A DNA stretch of 64,000 bases from Tenodera sinensis (taxonomy: Eukaryota > Arthropoda > Insecta > Mantodea > Mantidae): assembly GCA_030765045.1 (NCBI GenBank), contig CM060964.1, positions 152,472,705 through 152,536,704 on the forward strand, written 5' to 3'. Positions 48,751 through 60,640 of the stretch are shown piece after piece. Positions within the stretch are counted from its first letter, which is position 1; the number at the start of each line of letters is the position of its first letter. The translations under genes and the position numbers were made by a program. Below the pieces are notes generated by a model, which saw only the letters and a list, made by a program, of their open reading frames with translations, did no database searches and was not told where the DNA came from.

Positions 48751-48993
48751 GATGATGAACAAGAAGTATCAAATTATGGTAAGCAACTTGAATCTAACTG
48801 TAATAAGTGTTAGGATGTCCTATCATAGGGTCATGCAACGTAGTGCTTAGTCTGTCAAGAACAGTAGTCAAGAGTATGGGAGATAGGTTTCCCAATCTTG
48901 ACTTGCTCTCTAAGCTTTTGCACCCTGCTGTTCAAGTAGTCCAAGATAGGTTTTGACTTTCCCAGCATTGAGGATAACTGTCTGTGTATGCGT

Positions 48994-49293
48994 TAGAGGT
49001 CTGCACGGGCTCGGGCCAGGTTCAGGCCTAACTTGGGAAATGTTTGTCTGGCTCAGGCTGGGCCCGGGCTTGAAAATTAAGAGAAACAAAATAATGTATT
49101 ATATATTTTTACGAGGATAGCACAATTATCACAGAATTCCATTATTAGGAATTCTATATGATTATTCTGCTGAAAGGTTACAAATAATAGTGATGATAAT
49201 AATGACAATAATATCATAATCATAGTAAAATTAAATAATCGGTCCGGGCCGGGCCAGGCCGAGCCTAAGAATGTCGGCCCGTGCAGGCCTCTA
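48994..49293. mobile_element. hAT MITE, 300 bp, perfect 8-bp TSD
   Basis: The inverted repeats start TAGAGGTCTGCACGGGCTCG (left) and, reverse-complemented, TAGAGGCCTGCACGGGCCG (right), and are GC-rich with CGGGCC clusters. GTATGCGT is present exactly on both sides (48986-48993 and 49294-49301). The interior is AT-rich and non-coding. Confidence 0.9.
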
Positions 49294-49301
49294 GTATGCG
49301 T

Positions 49302-52286
49302 AGGTTGTTCTGCAGGAAGTCTACCTGCTGGGGCAGGCAGGTTCAGACAAGACAGATTGGGGAAATGCACACTTCTAACTTCATACTTATAAGGCTGGCA
49401 CTAGGCCGATTTACCATGAATACCTCACTCTGCTTATGTACTATCAAACATTCAAATCGGAAGGTTTGATTTCATTTCCTAGTATCCACCTAAGCATTTT
49501 TGCAAGGAACTGCCCTTACATTTACTCCCTGCTATTTATTTTATTGGAGTTATTTTATTTTAAGTCTGATTTGTAGTATAATGAATCTTTGTGAAGTATA
49601 TTTCCATGAGACCAAAGCATTACTTTGAAGTTACACAAAGTTGTCATTTTTTTCATCACAGTACCAAATTAAATTAACACTGTGCTTCTGCTTGATCATG
49701 TTCTTTGTTTTGAGTTGCTGTTCACTGTGACTGAAAAGGAAATGCTTTGAAGGAAACCAGTATTGCTTATGCCAGTGTTGTATCTGCTGTAAGGAAACAC
49801 TTGGAATTATGAAACTTTGAAGGCATGTCGTGTCTGAATATGAGACAGACAAGCGTATTATATTGGCTGTTCCATGTTAAACTATCCAAAATTAAGGGAA
49901 AATTCCATACAACATTTTATGTAAAACAAAACTGTATTTATCAACATTTGTTTTTGCAGAGTTTGCAAATTTGTAGCCTTCTGGTTTTGTGATTTTGTTC
50001 CAATTTATTCTATTTTTATAAAATTTGCAACCTCAAGCAGTTGTTAAAGCCGTCAATTGAATTATTTGTATCTAGTTTTATTTTGATTCCTATCTACATA
50101 GTTCCATTTTTTTTACACAGACTCCTTTTAATTAAGTGAGGTATATAATTACATATATAAAATTCAGCTTTATATGCCCTGGATGTGAAAAACACTATCA
50201 TAAGATTCCATACTTGAAGTATCATAAACGTATATTTTATTGTTGTTCTGACTGATAAGTAACAGTTTGAAATAAGTAAACAAATAACTTCTTTCACATG
50301 AGGAGGGGTGGTACTTTGTGAAAAGAACTCAAGGTGTGCCAGTGGTGTGCATGCAGGGTACTATGATTTATCTTTGTATAGTCAACCTGTCCCCAAAATA
50401 AGATTACACAAAATGTAACAGTCCGCGAAAACAGATGTAATTTCATATGTGATTGCAAGGACGTGAAAACTTCCAGAAACAGTAGTACACCTAAGTTGAG
50501 GAAAACCATATATGTTGACTAGCATGTAGCAGAGAACGTAACATTTCCAACAGTAATAAAGTATATGGCATCCTATAAATTTAAAGCTGTGAGCTTCCAA
50601 GACATGGCACCAATGGTTGTAATTATTGACCATTCCCTATGAATGGAGGACTGACACAGACACTTGAAACAACAGTCCTTCACATGTCCTGCTTTATTGC
50701 AAAATGAACAATGTGGACCAATCACGTACCATAGGTTGTTTGGGATTAGAATCAAGGGGTAAATGCAACAACATGTGTTATCTATCTTGCCTGCCTGTTA
50801 ACAAGGGTGACTGCACATTAAATGGTTCAGCACATGTATCACATACTGTCGCAGAACTGTGGATACCATGTAAACAAATTACTGAGGTCTGAAAACAATA
50901 GTTAAGCAACAAAATTACATTTTAAATGTGTGGAATCATTCAATACAGATAGGGTAGTATCGCATCCATTTCTCAGAATCATGAACATGAAATATAATTG
51001 CATATTTGTGAACCTGTGTAATCAAGGTGAGAAGATCTTGAAGTGCTTGTACTGCATAATAATGTTGGAAGAAATTGCACCCTCAAATTTGGGGGGGGGA
51101 TTTAAGACAGAAGAGAAACAAATTTTGTGTGAAACGTGGTTATTGCCAGTGAATTTTTCAGCTTTAGTGCACATGCACAACTCCCATCATTATCAATAAT
51201 CTTATTACAAAGAGTTGTAATTCCTCATTCCCCAACAACACGTGGCGCAAATTCCGCTCCTGCTGCTTTACTATTTATGTTTCTCCCCTTAAATATTGAT
51301 TACAATCTCCTTTTAGATTTTCTATAATTAATTATTTATGTTCTGATGATAATTTCGGCTTCACACAAATGAATACTTTGTCCAACAAGAAATAATTTTA
51401 GAGGTTTTTACTTATGACTAAATATGTTAGATGTAATTTTGACATGTTAGAAAAGTGTTAAACACAGTCTTCTGTCTCCAGATGTAAATCCTAATCAGGG
51501 TGTGTATAGTCTTCTCCATTAATGCCATCACTATGCAAGCAGTGTCACTTCCAGCATTGTCTGGATGTGTTTGTTTACCTGCATGACTGTAAACAAAGCT
51601 GCCCATGCAGTATCATCCTCTTAAGATTCGTAACATAGCTTGGCATTTGTGCTACCATGAAGGTAGGAATCTCAGTTTATAAACTTATACAGTTGTACTG
51701 TCAGAGGCAAATAAGCAACTAGAGAACAACGAAACACCAAACATTCACATAGGCTACAAAATACTGTCATACAGAGGGTTATAGTTTAACCAATGCCCAA
51801 TTCTAGTTTTACTTATGAGCTTTTTGTAGTAATTTATTAAACAAAGAAATAGCTGAAGATCCTGCTGGGAGTCACCACCTCACTGCTTCTTACATATGTA
51901 TTAGCTGCTGCCACAGTGCAGACTGCTAGTAGTCAATCCTATGTTCCAAGCAGGTGTTATACTATTGATTGTGAATGTGAAGAATCATATATGTAAATTT
52001 GAAGCATACTTTATAATAACATGTTTTTAAGGTTTGGAGTTAACACAAGAGAGCAAGTTATGTTTGATTTCCATTTGCAACATATTTAATAAACGTTAAT
52101 CATTGTTTTGAAGATAACAGGAAAAATAAGATAGGAACTGAAATTCCATGGCTATACCACTGAAATAAACAGTTGTACAGATTAACGCTCTGCATTCAAA
52201 CAAATTCCCCAGATGAAATGTCTAAAATGCAGCCATGTCGTATGCACAAGTTGCAAAAGTGCTAATGTCAAATGTTACAGGATGCC
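49302..52286. other. No gene recognised
   Basis: About 3 kb of AT-rich sequence. Several short frames on the minus strand at 49631-50755 have no motif I recognise. Confidence 0.5.
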
Positions 52287-52501
52287 TGGTGTCTGAGTCT
52301 TCCGGGGAAGGCCGCATCTTAGTTATGACTGATGCTGACATTTTACTCCCATATGTTGAGCTTCTTCAGTCTATACCTGATGACAGCACTTACAGGACTA
52401 GTTGTGATGAGGTGTAGCCTGAAGAAGCCCAACATAGGGGGCCGAAATGTTGACATCAGTCATAACCAAGACATGGCATTCCCTGAAAGACTCAGTTACC
52501 A
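52287..52501. repeat. Foldback repeat, ~97-bp arms, 21-bp loop
   Basis: The left arm (52287-52383) and the right arm (52405-52501) are reverse complements at roughly four of five positions. CTTAGTTATGACTGATGCTG pairs with the complement of ACATCAGTCATAACCAAG, and TGTTGAGCTTCTTCAGTCT pairs with GCCTGAAGAAGCCCAACA. Immediately right, 52502-52530 (GGACACTGGCTGCCGAAGTC) is inverted again at 52945-52970. Confidence 0.85.
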
Positions 52502-52939
52502 TGGACACTGGCTGCCGAAGTCTATGCAGTGTATTGTTACAGGATGCTTCTGCATAAACAGTTGCTACAAATAAGGCTGCACAGGCAACAGAGACACTAA
52601 ACACAGTGTGTTAGGTTTGTAGGGACAGGATTAACATGGATAAGTGTACTGATGGCTAACTGGCCGCTTTCTCTACATTGTAAATTTCTGCTCACCACCA
52701 CCTGGCTAGGAGATATGCAGGTGAAATGACTATGACCTTAGTGCTGCTTTTGGTGTCACTGCATACTGTAGTATTATGGCATCTATTACCATTTAATGAA
52801 ATGAGGTGCATTGCTGGTTATATTCATTATCACTCAAGGCAAAAAAGAACCTGTAAGTGGCAGGAGCATAGCCATAACATGACTCAAGAGGAATCGAGTG
52901 AAACAGTGTTTGGTAATGGTTTTATTGATACATTGCATA

Positions 52940-53045
52940 GGCTTCGGCAGCCAGTGTCCATAGTATCTGAGTCTTGCGGGGGACAAAACATCGACATTCA
53001 TTATAAAGAAGACACAGCCTTCCCCGGAACACTCAGATACAACGG
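52940..53045. repeat. Second copy of the foldback family, inverted
   Basis: GCTTCGGCAGCCAGTGTCCA at 52942-52962 complements TGGACACTGGCTGCCGAAG at 52502-52520. Inside, GTATCTGAGTCTTGCGGGG and CCCCGGAACACTCAGATAC form a smaller imperfect palindrome. Confidence 0.7.
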
Positions 53046-53701
53046 TTTTATTGGTTTGTTTTTTCAGTTAAACGTTAAATAAAGTCTTATATTCCCATTC
53101 CTTATACTGTTTCTGTACTTGTTTAAAGACATTTAAGTTTTACAGTGGCTATTAGCCAAAGCTGGTTAGAACCACAGGGAAATGTTCAAGTATTGTCAAA
53201 TATGGAAGAGAGTGTACTTGCTTTATTAGGATATTTACTGTTATTGCACAGCTTACAAGACATGGTGTCAGCTCATTCTGGGGATGGCTATTTTTCCCTC
53301 TAGTTCTGCTGTGTATTGGCTATATGGGCTAGGTGAAAATAACCTAAGGAAGGTAAGATGCATATTTTAAAACAGCGAAATTTATTAGTAAAGTATCTTC
53401 TAAAATTCTATGTCCACTTCCCTGTTTCTCTGAAAAATGTGGATGGTGAAAAATGGAAGGCTAACGTCAGAATTAGTAAACCTGGTTAATAAAAGTACAT
53501 TTATGACACTTTTGGCTAAAGTGAGAACATTTAGGAAATGCCATAGCTAATCATAGAACAATGGTTGATAATACTCCTGCGACACTTTACCGGTTTTCAT
53601 GAAAATAGGTTACTTATATGGAAGCAAACACGTTAATTTAAAAAATAAGTTTTCACATAAAACGTGCCATTTTTATGATTTGATATAGTTTATATTGGAC
53701 A

Positions 53702-53704
<3 letters not shown>
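53046..53704. other. No gene recognised
   Basis: AT-rich sequence with no recognised element. Confidence 0.5.

Positions 53705-53753
<49 letters not shown>
53705..53753. repeat. (TA)n microsatellite
   Basis: About 24 TA units without interruption. Confidence 0.95.
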
Positions 53754-53758
<5 letters not shown>

Positions 53759-54579
53759 GCGATTATAAGTATATTTTTGCAGCAAAAGATGAATAACATA
53801 ATATTATGCATCTTCAGGCCAAATATACACTTACAAACATACCGCTCCTTGTGTGCTTCCCTATGCTCTATCCCTTATCTTCCTAAGTGATGACCTGATG
53901 ACTGATGCAAGATAGCTTAAGGGCTTTTTTGTGGGGGGGGGGGGGTGGGCGGCCCCTCATCCGCCAACCCCGGTGGCCATCATCTCCTGGAGTTACATCG
54001 CCCCCCATGCACTTTAGTTAGTGAACTACACATGCAGCTAGGGGAAGGTTTTTTTGGTTAGTTAAGACGTGCATCATGCATAGAAGTAAAGGTGATAATA
54101 GGGAGGAAATGTTCGGGGGAGAGGGAAAGATTGCGGGTTCCGCAGTAAGCACCCGATTAGTAACGGGAGTTCTAACATGCTGGTATGCAGGGCATGCGAG
54201 CGTGTCCGGAAAGTTGTCCAGCGTCATCCGTGACGAATCCTAAGTGACGCTTGTGGTTAGTACATGTTGATAACTAGTCAGTAAATACTAATGGCTAGCT
54301 ACATGGAGATTACAACTAAGCTCTTACATGCTAGATGAATAGGTGGGAAGATCTGTCATGCATGAGCGATGTTAACGGTGTGGCAGGAATGTACCTTGAC
54401 GTAGTCGAAATGTGGCTGGAAGGTGGAGATAGAAGTGGAGGTTGATGTGGGCATCTTTATTGCTGAAACAGAGATGGAATGTTATCAAGAGTTTGTATGG
54501 CAGTAACAGTGGAGCGAATTTACAGTAGGAGGGGCCTTTTTTTCGGTTTTTGTGGGGAAACCAGAAGATTCGGGTGATC

Positions 54580-57271
54580 CTAAACTTCATCAGGGGTGGT
54601 TTCATTGGTGAGGTTTTCGTCGAACAGGAATAATGGACACTTGTATTTGTCTATGGTGGTTTCGTATGTGCTTAATACCTGAATTAGGAGATTTGGGTTA
54701 CTTGGGCATCTGTGATACAAGTCATCGGAGAGTGTTTTGATAAACTGCTCTGTTGTATGAATTTGGAGTTCTTTATGTAAGATTTTGTGGGGAGTAATAT
54801 TAGGAACTTTGGTTATAATGCGGAGAATCCTGTTCTGGAATGACTTGAGATCGCCAGATTGTGCTATAAGGGCTGTGTCGTCATCGTATAGTGACAGTAA
54901 TGTTTAGTGAGTTGGGGATGTCATTAATGTACAAGTTAAAGAGGACCGGACCGAGTATACTCGCTTGTGGGACTCCCGATAGGATAGGATGGGGACCCGA
55001 GGAGGCAGAGTTTATGTAGGATTCGAATGCCCAGTTGTGTAGGTAGTTAGCTATTAATTTGATTGTGATGTGTTGGAAGTTGTACTGCCTCAGTTTGCGC
55101 AGTAGGCCTTCGTGCTAAACATGATCGAAGGCGCGCTCGATGTCCAAGAGGGCAATTCCAGTGCTTTTACGAGTGCTGAATCCGTATGTAATTAGCTCTG
55201 TGGTTCGGAGGAGTTGAAGCGTGGTTGAATGGAAACCGAATTGCTCGGGTATTAAGATGTGCTTTTTAACTAGATAGGCATTTAAGTATAACCTCCAGCA
55301 GTTTACTCAAAGAATTTAGAATGCTGATTGGTTTTTAGTTGTTGGGATTGGTGGTGTCTTTGTTTTTCTTCGGGATATGCAGGACTTGTTTCCGGTAGGA
55401 GCGAAAAACTCCGTGCAGTAGGCTGAAATTAAATATTTCCGCCATCGCTTTCGGCGCTTTATATGGCAAGCGCTTAAGGGCGATGTTTGGAAAGCAGTCT
55501 GAGCGTGGATCTTTTTGGTTGCGTAGGTGTTTAATTAACCAGGCAATTTCAGGAGGGCAAGTTTTACGCATGCGATTATGGGTCTGGTTGGTGTGGAAGT
55601 TCGCCTTCAAGTCATCTGTTTCGGCGATAAACTGGCGAGAATGGCTGGTCATTGGGAACTAGGATTTGCTGGAGTGTATCCGCTAGAAATTTCGATTTTT
55701 CTTGATCTGTAGTGACTGTTGGTTGGTTTTAGTGGAGATGCGGGATTTGCGTTTTATCGCGCGTGAGATGCTTCGAAATGCGTGATACTGATTGGCTGTT
55801 CCTCGTTGATTGTCCGCGTTACAATCGTCAGCGCCAGCTGTTTGGCCTGGGTTCCACTTTAAAGTCAATCTTAGGCGATGACCCGGTAGCTGTTACTACA
55901 GTGATGCGGTTCGTCGGCAGTATTGGCTTTGGTAAGCAGGTTTAAATTTTATTTCGTTGTTTTATTTTTTACCCTTTACATTTTATCTGCTTGCCTGTTT
56001 AGATTGCTTTACACGTTTTAACTGTTTTGAGCTTACCTTTGTAGACCAATTTTACATTTTAACTGTTTTACCCTTTATCTGTTTTAGCTTCCCTGTTTTA
56101 ATATTTAATTTTGAGTTTTAAGTGGTGGTGAGTTTTTCCGTTTTTTTTTATCTTTTTGACTTGGGGCTCTAATGACCTAGTGGTCGACGGGCCCTTAAAC
56201 CCTAATCACTCACTCACCCACTCACTGATTGACTGTTAGCATCAAGGGATTGGAGTGTGTTGTTCCACTGGTGAGCAATATGTTCATTGTCTTAGCTCGG
56301 AGTTCGGCATTTAGTTGGATCATTTTCTGAAGATCAGCGGGATGACGAGATCGTTGCCATCGGCGTCTGGCCCTGTTTAATTTCCGGGGACAGAAAGTGA
56401 AGGTGGTGTCTGGATATGTCTTGGGACTGCCCGGGTGATGGCAAAGTTTATGGTATTTTCCAGGTGACGGCAAAGTTTATAGTGTTTTCCCGGTGACAGA
56501 TAGCTTGTTCTAAGTGTGCTTCGCAAGCTATCGGATTTATGGTGCGATTTTCTTCCACGGTGTCAACAAGGAGGTTCCATTTGGCTTTATGGAAATTATA
56601 CCGTGGTAGAGGGGGGACAGTGAAATGTCCCAGGAGCTCTTGCTATAACCGGGAGGTGGTTGGAGGACTGTTCATTTCGCATTGAGAGTTCTATTTGGAA
56701 TGTAGTGTTTCGTAGGAGAAAGGTGTCGAGAACACCTGGGACTTCCCTACGGTTGTTGGGTATGTAGGTTAGGTCTTAAGGGGCCTGCGTGACATAATCG
56801 GGGGAATTTTCGTGTCTTAGGAGTTTATTACCCGCCAAATTCGAATAGATGCAGTTCCATAAGGGGTGTCTACAGTTCAGGTCTCCTGCGATGAGAACCC
56901 GAGTAAGCATTAAAGAGTGTCGATATCTGAATTGTCCAGGTCATCCGGGGGTTGTAAGGTGCTACGGCTAGGATCTGGGTGTTGTCAATGGTTAAAAAGG
57001 CGACTGTGGCTTCGAACCTTGGCCAATGGGGGAAGAGGAGCTAAACAGTGGGCGGTGCCTCTCTGAAATACGATGGCTCTCTACGGTCCCGATCATTTCG
57101 GTAGACTATGTAGACAGGAATATGGAGTTTTTCTTGTTGTCTAAGATGGGTTTCCGTGAGAAAGGCTCTTTGAACGTTTTGTTTGTGTAGCAAAGTACTA
57201 CATTCGGTTTTACGTCGACGAATTCCGTTCGCGTCCCAAGTCATGATCCTAAAATCTTGCTGTGTCGTCAT
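54580..57271 (-). pseudogene. Jockey-clade ORF2 (endonuclease-reverse transcriptase), deleted and decayed
   Basis: ATG at 57271; MTTQQDFRIMTWDANGIRRR opens the APE-type endonuclease, with FLTETHLRQQEKLHIP shortly after. The RT begins at 55652 (PPEIAWLIKHLRNQKDP, NIALKRLPYKAPKAMAEIFN). LLDIERAFDHVW is motif A, LSGVPQASILGPVLFNLYIN is motif B, and LYDDDTALIAQ near 54880 is motif C, where the usual A of ADD is D. Directly after it, SGDLKSFQNRILRIITK is followed by HKILHKELQIHTT and a stop at 54580-54582. The thumb and start of the connection, normally over 100 residues between ADD and FQNRxLR, are missing, so there is an internal deletion. The LINE at 55801-56223 splits the region between endonuclease and RT. 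Confidence 0.82.
55801..56223 (+). mobile_element. 5'-truncated LINE inserted in jockey ORF2
   Basis: Flanked by ACTGATTGGCTGTT (55787-55800) and ACTGATTGACTGTT (56224-56237), a 13/14 target duplication. It begins inside the C-terminal zinc region of the RT protein (LVDCPRYNRQRQLFG), reads on to VMRFVGSIGFGKQV and a stop at 55943-55945, then a T-rich 3' UTR ending GGGGCTCTAATGACCTAGTG, GTCGACGGGCCCTTAAACCC and a TCAC tail. The orientation is opposite to the host LINE. The 3' end matches the fragment at 38395-38633. Confidence 0.88.
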
Positions 57272-57284
57272 AATGGTGTCTGAT

Positions 57285-59125
57285 CTATTTTTTTAGGTTT
57301 AGTTGGAGGTAAAGAGCTAATAGACGGGTGGTGAACAGACCGAAAAGTTCAGAATGTTTCATAATGGCTGCATAGAACAGCTTGGGGTGGATGATATCGA
57401 TGATTGCCCTGACTGCCTTTTCTCGAAGTTGTGGCCACGTCATCTTTAGCCGATGGTTAGCGTGTGTGCCTCACGTTCAAGAGGTCACGAGTTCGAATCT
57501 CGCTTAGGGTAACTTATCCGGGTAAGGTTTTTTCCAAGGTTTTCCCTTACCTTGAGAAGACGAATGTCGGGTAAGTTAAAGCTCCATGGACCTCGGGCTC
57601 ATTTGAGCATCATTTCACCCATTTGTCATTCACCGTCCGATATGACATCACGTTGGAGGACGTTAATTTTTTTTTTTTTAAAGGTCATCTTTAGCTTGGG
57701 CAGGCGGTCTAACATGTCGCTCCATGCCTGGAAGCTTGTTTTTTGGGCCAAACTCAAACTGAGTATTGGGTTCGGAGACTTGTGCCACTTCCTGTCCGGC
57801 AGTAAATAAGAAGGGCATTGCGTCGGCGTTCAGTTCGGAGGACGCGGGCTCGTTCTGCCTTGTCAAGCTGAGGCTACGTGGGTCACGCGGAGCGGCCGTT
57901 GGCGGCACAGCAGTTTGGTTGGCTACCAAGGGGCTGGTGCCGGGCGAACGGTCGTCGTAGTCAGAAGGGATGGTAAGCGCTGCGTTCTGTGGTTTGGTTG
58001 GGGAACCTGAACTGTGGGTGGAATAGGGGTGCGCATCTGACGCCACCGGTTAATTTGAATTTGCCTCTTGTATTCAGGGTATGAGCGCCAGCGGTTCCAT
58101 GTCCTAAATTATTGCAGAGGGCACACTTGCGGCGTTCTGGAGGTACTTGACAGGTTGCCGAGTCATGCGAACCCAGGCATTTTGAGCAGATCTGCATAGT
58201 GGCCCTGCAGTACCGGTCAGTGTATCAGCATCTGGCATTTATTGCACTGCACAGGTCTAATTGGGGACCTGCAGTCCTCAATTGTGACTCGGTATTGGCA
58301 GAGGACCGAGACTTGGAGGACACGTTCTCGGTCTACGTTAGAGTTGACCTCGAACATGTAGAGGGGTAGGAGCGCATGAGTCTGATTAAAAGTCTCGAGC
58401 TGTGTGACCCTGACGGCCTGAATACCTTTCGGCGCTAGCTGGTTCTCCACTTCTTTGTCAGTCCGGTTCTCATAGATACACTTTACTAACATTCGATAAG
58501 TACGGGTGGCTGACCCAAATGAGGCCACTGATGTGGCACTAATAGTCAGCTTTTTCTCCTGGAGAAGCATGATCAGATTGCGGTGCACGGTTTCCGTCTT
58601 GGTGCGGACCATGAAGTCGTTTGACAGTCGCGCACGGGAAATTACATTTGCTCCTGGTGGTTGCGGTCGAATTCCTCAAAGATGCCAGCTACTTTGGCCG
58701 AGTGTTTCTTCTTTATGTAGATGGGTGTTTGCCAGGTAATGGCCGCCGCGTAGGAGAGGGGCTGAGTAACTACAGTGGCGACAGTTGGGTGGGTTGGAGC
58801 GGAGGGTCGGGGCGCCGAAACTAGGCCACCGGACTGGGGCTCGGCCAGGGGCACAGCAGTGCTAGTGCTCGCTTGAGCAGTGGGTGGTGGGGGTCCTAAG
58901 CTTGACGGGGGGCTGGCCTCAACACCTCGGACCGTGGTGGCAGGGGGTAGGACTTGGGTCGCAGGAGAGTTGGCAGGGGAGGTGGAAAAGGAAGCAGATG
59001 GAGTCGATAGGTGGGATGAGCCGGACATTACGGTGGGGGCGGGTGAGGGGGGTCCGAGGCCTGTTGCTAACAGCAGGTTGGAGGCTAGTCTCCCGAGAAA
59101 CCTTACTCCGAGTACTTTTAACCAT
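57285..59125 (-). pseudogene. Jockey-clade ORF1 (gag-like, PRE_C2HC and zinc knuckles)
   Basis: ATG at 59125 (MVKSTRSKVSRETSLQPAV) leads, after a frameshift, into a Pro/Ser/Thr-rich region (59028-58642). 58612-58217 carries the RNA-binding domain (TYRMLVKCIYENRTDKEVEN, KGIQAVRVTQLETFNQTHAL, PLYMFEVNSNVDRERVLQ) and the first knuckle CNKCQM. 58197-57961 continues CSKCLGSHDSATC and CALCNNLGHGTA, giving a three-knuckle array. The tail, split by a SINE, ends WPQLREKAVRAIIDIIHPKL and a TAG at 57285-57287, 13 nt before the ORF2 ATG. Frameshifts are few but present. ORF1 proteins bind element RNA. Confidence 0.82.
57451..57683 (+). mobile_element. SINE-C (tRNA-derived), full copy in jockey ORF1
   Basis: Head with CGATGGTTAGCGTGTGTGCC and B box GAGTTCGAATCTC. 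The body has GGGTAAGGTTTTTTCCAAGG, CTTACCTTGAGAAGACGAAT and CTCGGGCTCATTTGAGCATC, and ends in a T/A tail. A perfect 12-bp duplication, GTCATCTTTAGC, lies at 57439-57450 and 57684-57695. The body differs from SINE-A and SINE-B, so this is a third family. Confidence 0.9.
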
Positions 59126-60249
59126 TGCGGTAAACTGGAGTCGGTGGATAGTTTCTTTTCTTTAAGTGTTTAGTTGGGAGGGAGCTCTAACTTTGAATAA
59201 GGTGTAGAAAAGTGCTGTGGGTTTTGGATGGGAAGGGGACCTGGCTGTTAATATGTAAAAGTACTGTGGGTTTTGGTTGGGACGAAGACCTAACTTTTTT
59301 GGGGGGAAGGGGGTCCTACAAAATAGAAAAGTTAAGTACAAAAAGAAGAGAGGTGGGGCCTAACTTAAGGACTAATGGAAAAGAGGAAGGAAGATTAAGA
59401 ATAAACAGACGCAGTCAGTTGCCGCCGACAGGCAGATAGCAGAAGGCGAAACACAAAGTGTCGCCATAAAACCGCACCTTAGAGGTAGCATTGGCCTTGC
59501 AGTCGTACTAAGCAGCTGGTAAAGTGAGAGCGATGATCTCCGTAGGCTGGAACGCCGGGCTAGGAAGACTCGCCGGACCGGTTCTTGGAGTGGTGCTGGG
59601 TTCCTCTGGTAGTCTTGCAGGTAGGTATTTCTATTCGTTGGTCAGATCACTTCTGCTTGAGTGCCTTTTTTTCCATTTATGGACCAGCGGCAACTGTACT
59701 GGGATGGCACAGCCACCCGTGTGAGCTTCACCTGAAGGTACCTCCGCCGGAGAGAATTCAGAGAGGGAAGGTGAAGCAGTACCGCTCTTGTACCTGTGGA
59801 TTCAAGGAGCGGGTATATTGACCCCCCACAGGGGCTAAGCCAGGTGAAAGAGGGTGCCAGGACGTAAACATGACCGAAGCCCGGATTACGCCCTTGGGAA
59901 TTCAAAGGCGGTAATAAGAAGGGAGTATTAGGTGTGGGAGTAGTTATGGGTTTTACTGATATCCCCGATGTCCTCGGATGTGTGGTGCTAGATGTGTTTT
60001 AGTGTGCCCGTAGTGAGTGGGTCTGACTTCTCTCCCTAGTGGGTCCTCCAGCATCGTCTGAAGAGCTGCCACCTCATCCTTGACGAGCCTTCGGGTTGAC
60101 AGGAGAAGCTCGTGCACCATTGTCAACCTTGTGTCGAAGATTTGCTTTGTTGGGAGCAGTCCTTTGCCGAGTTTGGTTGGCATCTCCATTCTCGACGTGT
60201 TGTACGTCAGCGCATCTCTGGATTCGGACAGTTCCTCCTCCAGCGAGGC
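59126..60249 (-). other. Probable 5' region of the jockey LINE
   Basis: GC-rich sequence upstream of ORF1 with overlapping short frames on both strands; 60270-59953 minus (LATKVASLEEELSESRDALT) could form a short coiled coil. I cannot assign it with confidence. Confidence 0.4.
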
Positions 60250-60640
60250 AACCTTTGTTGCTAGGTTCAAGATATCTGCCAGTAGGTCCTCCAGCTTTCG
60301 GAGGACTTCAGACGCAGAGCGTAGTCGTGGGCTCGTCTGATATAACTGTCGGGCTCTGGTCTACACTGCCCTGTGGCAGGCTGTCCTGACGCTGGCTGGT
60401 TTCGACCGCGGCCCTCGGCTGCGACGGTGATGACTTTTCCAATCAGGCAACAAGCTTGCCTGGCTAAATGGTCCTGCACCCAACAGGATGCGCAGCAGCG
60501 GTGACGTCTGGAGACGTGTTGGGTGCAGGCAGAAATCACGTTTGGTTCCCCACAGTAGTGGCACCTAGGTAGTGCAGTACATCCTTCCTCCGTGTGCCCT
60601 TAGAGGCAGCGGCGGCGGCAGTGTGAAGTTCAATCGGCCC
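60250..60640 (-). pseudogene. Cys/His-rich frame upstream of the jockey ORF1
   Basis: The minus frame reads GHTEEGCTALPRCHYCGEPN, then VISACTQHVSRRHRCCASCW, VQDHLARQACCLIG, then a Gln/Ser/Pro-rich stretch and RAHDYALRLKSSESWRTYW. The spacing C-x2-C, C-x2-H, H-x-C-C-x2-C, H, C-C suggests a zinc-binding domain. It could be a zinc-knuckle ORF belonging to another LINE joined here, or an upstream ORF of this one. I do not recognise the family. Confidence 0.4.

Noticed and set aside
57552..57809. Plus-strand frames at 57.5-61.2 kb, including 60705-61178
   Set aside because: Antisense to the jockey LINE and SINE; no family motif on that strand.
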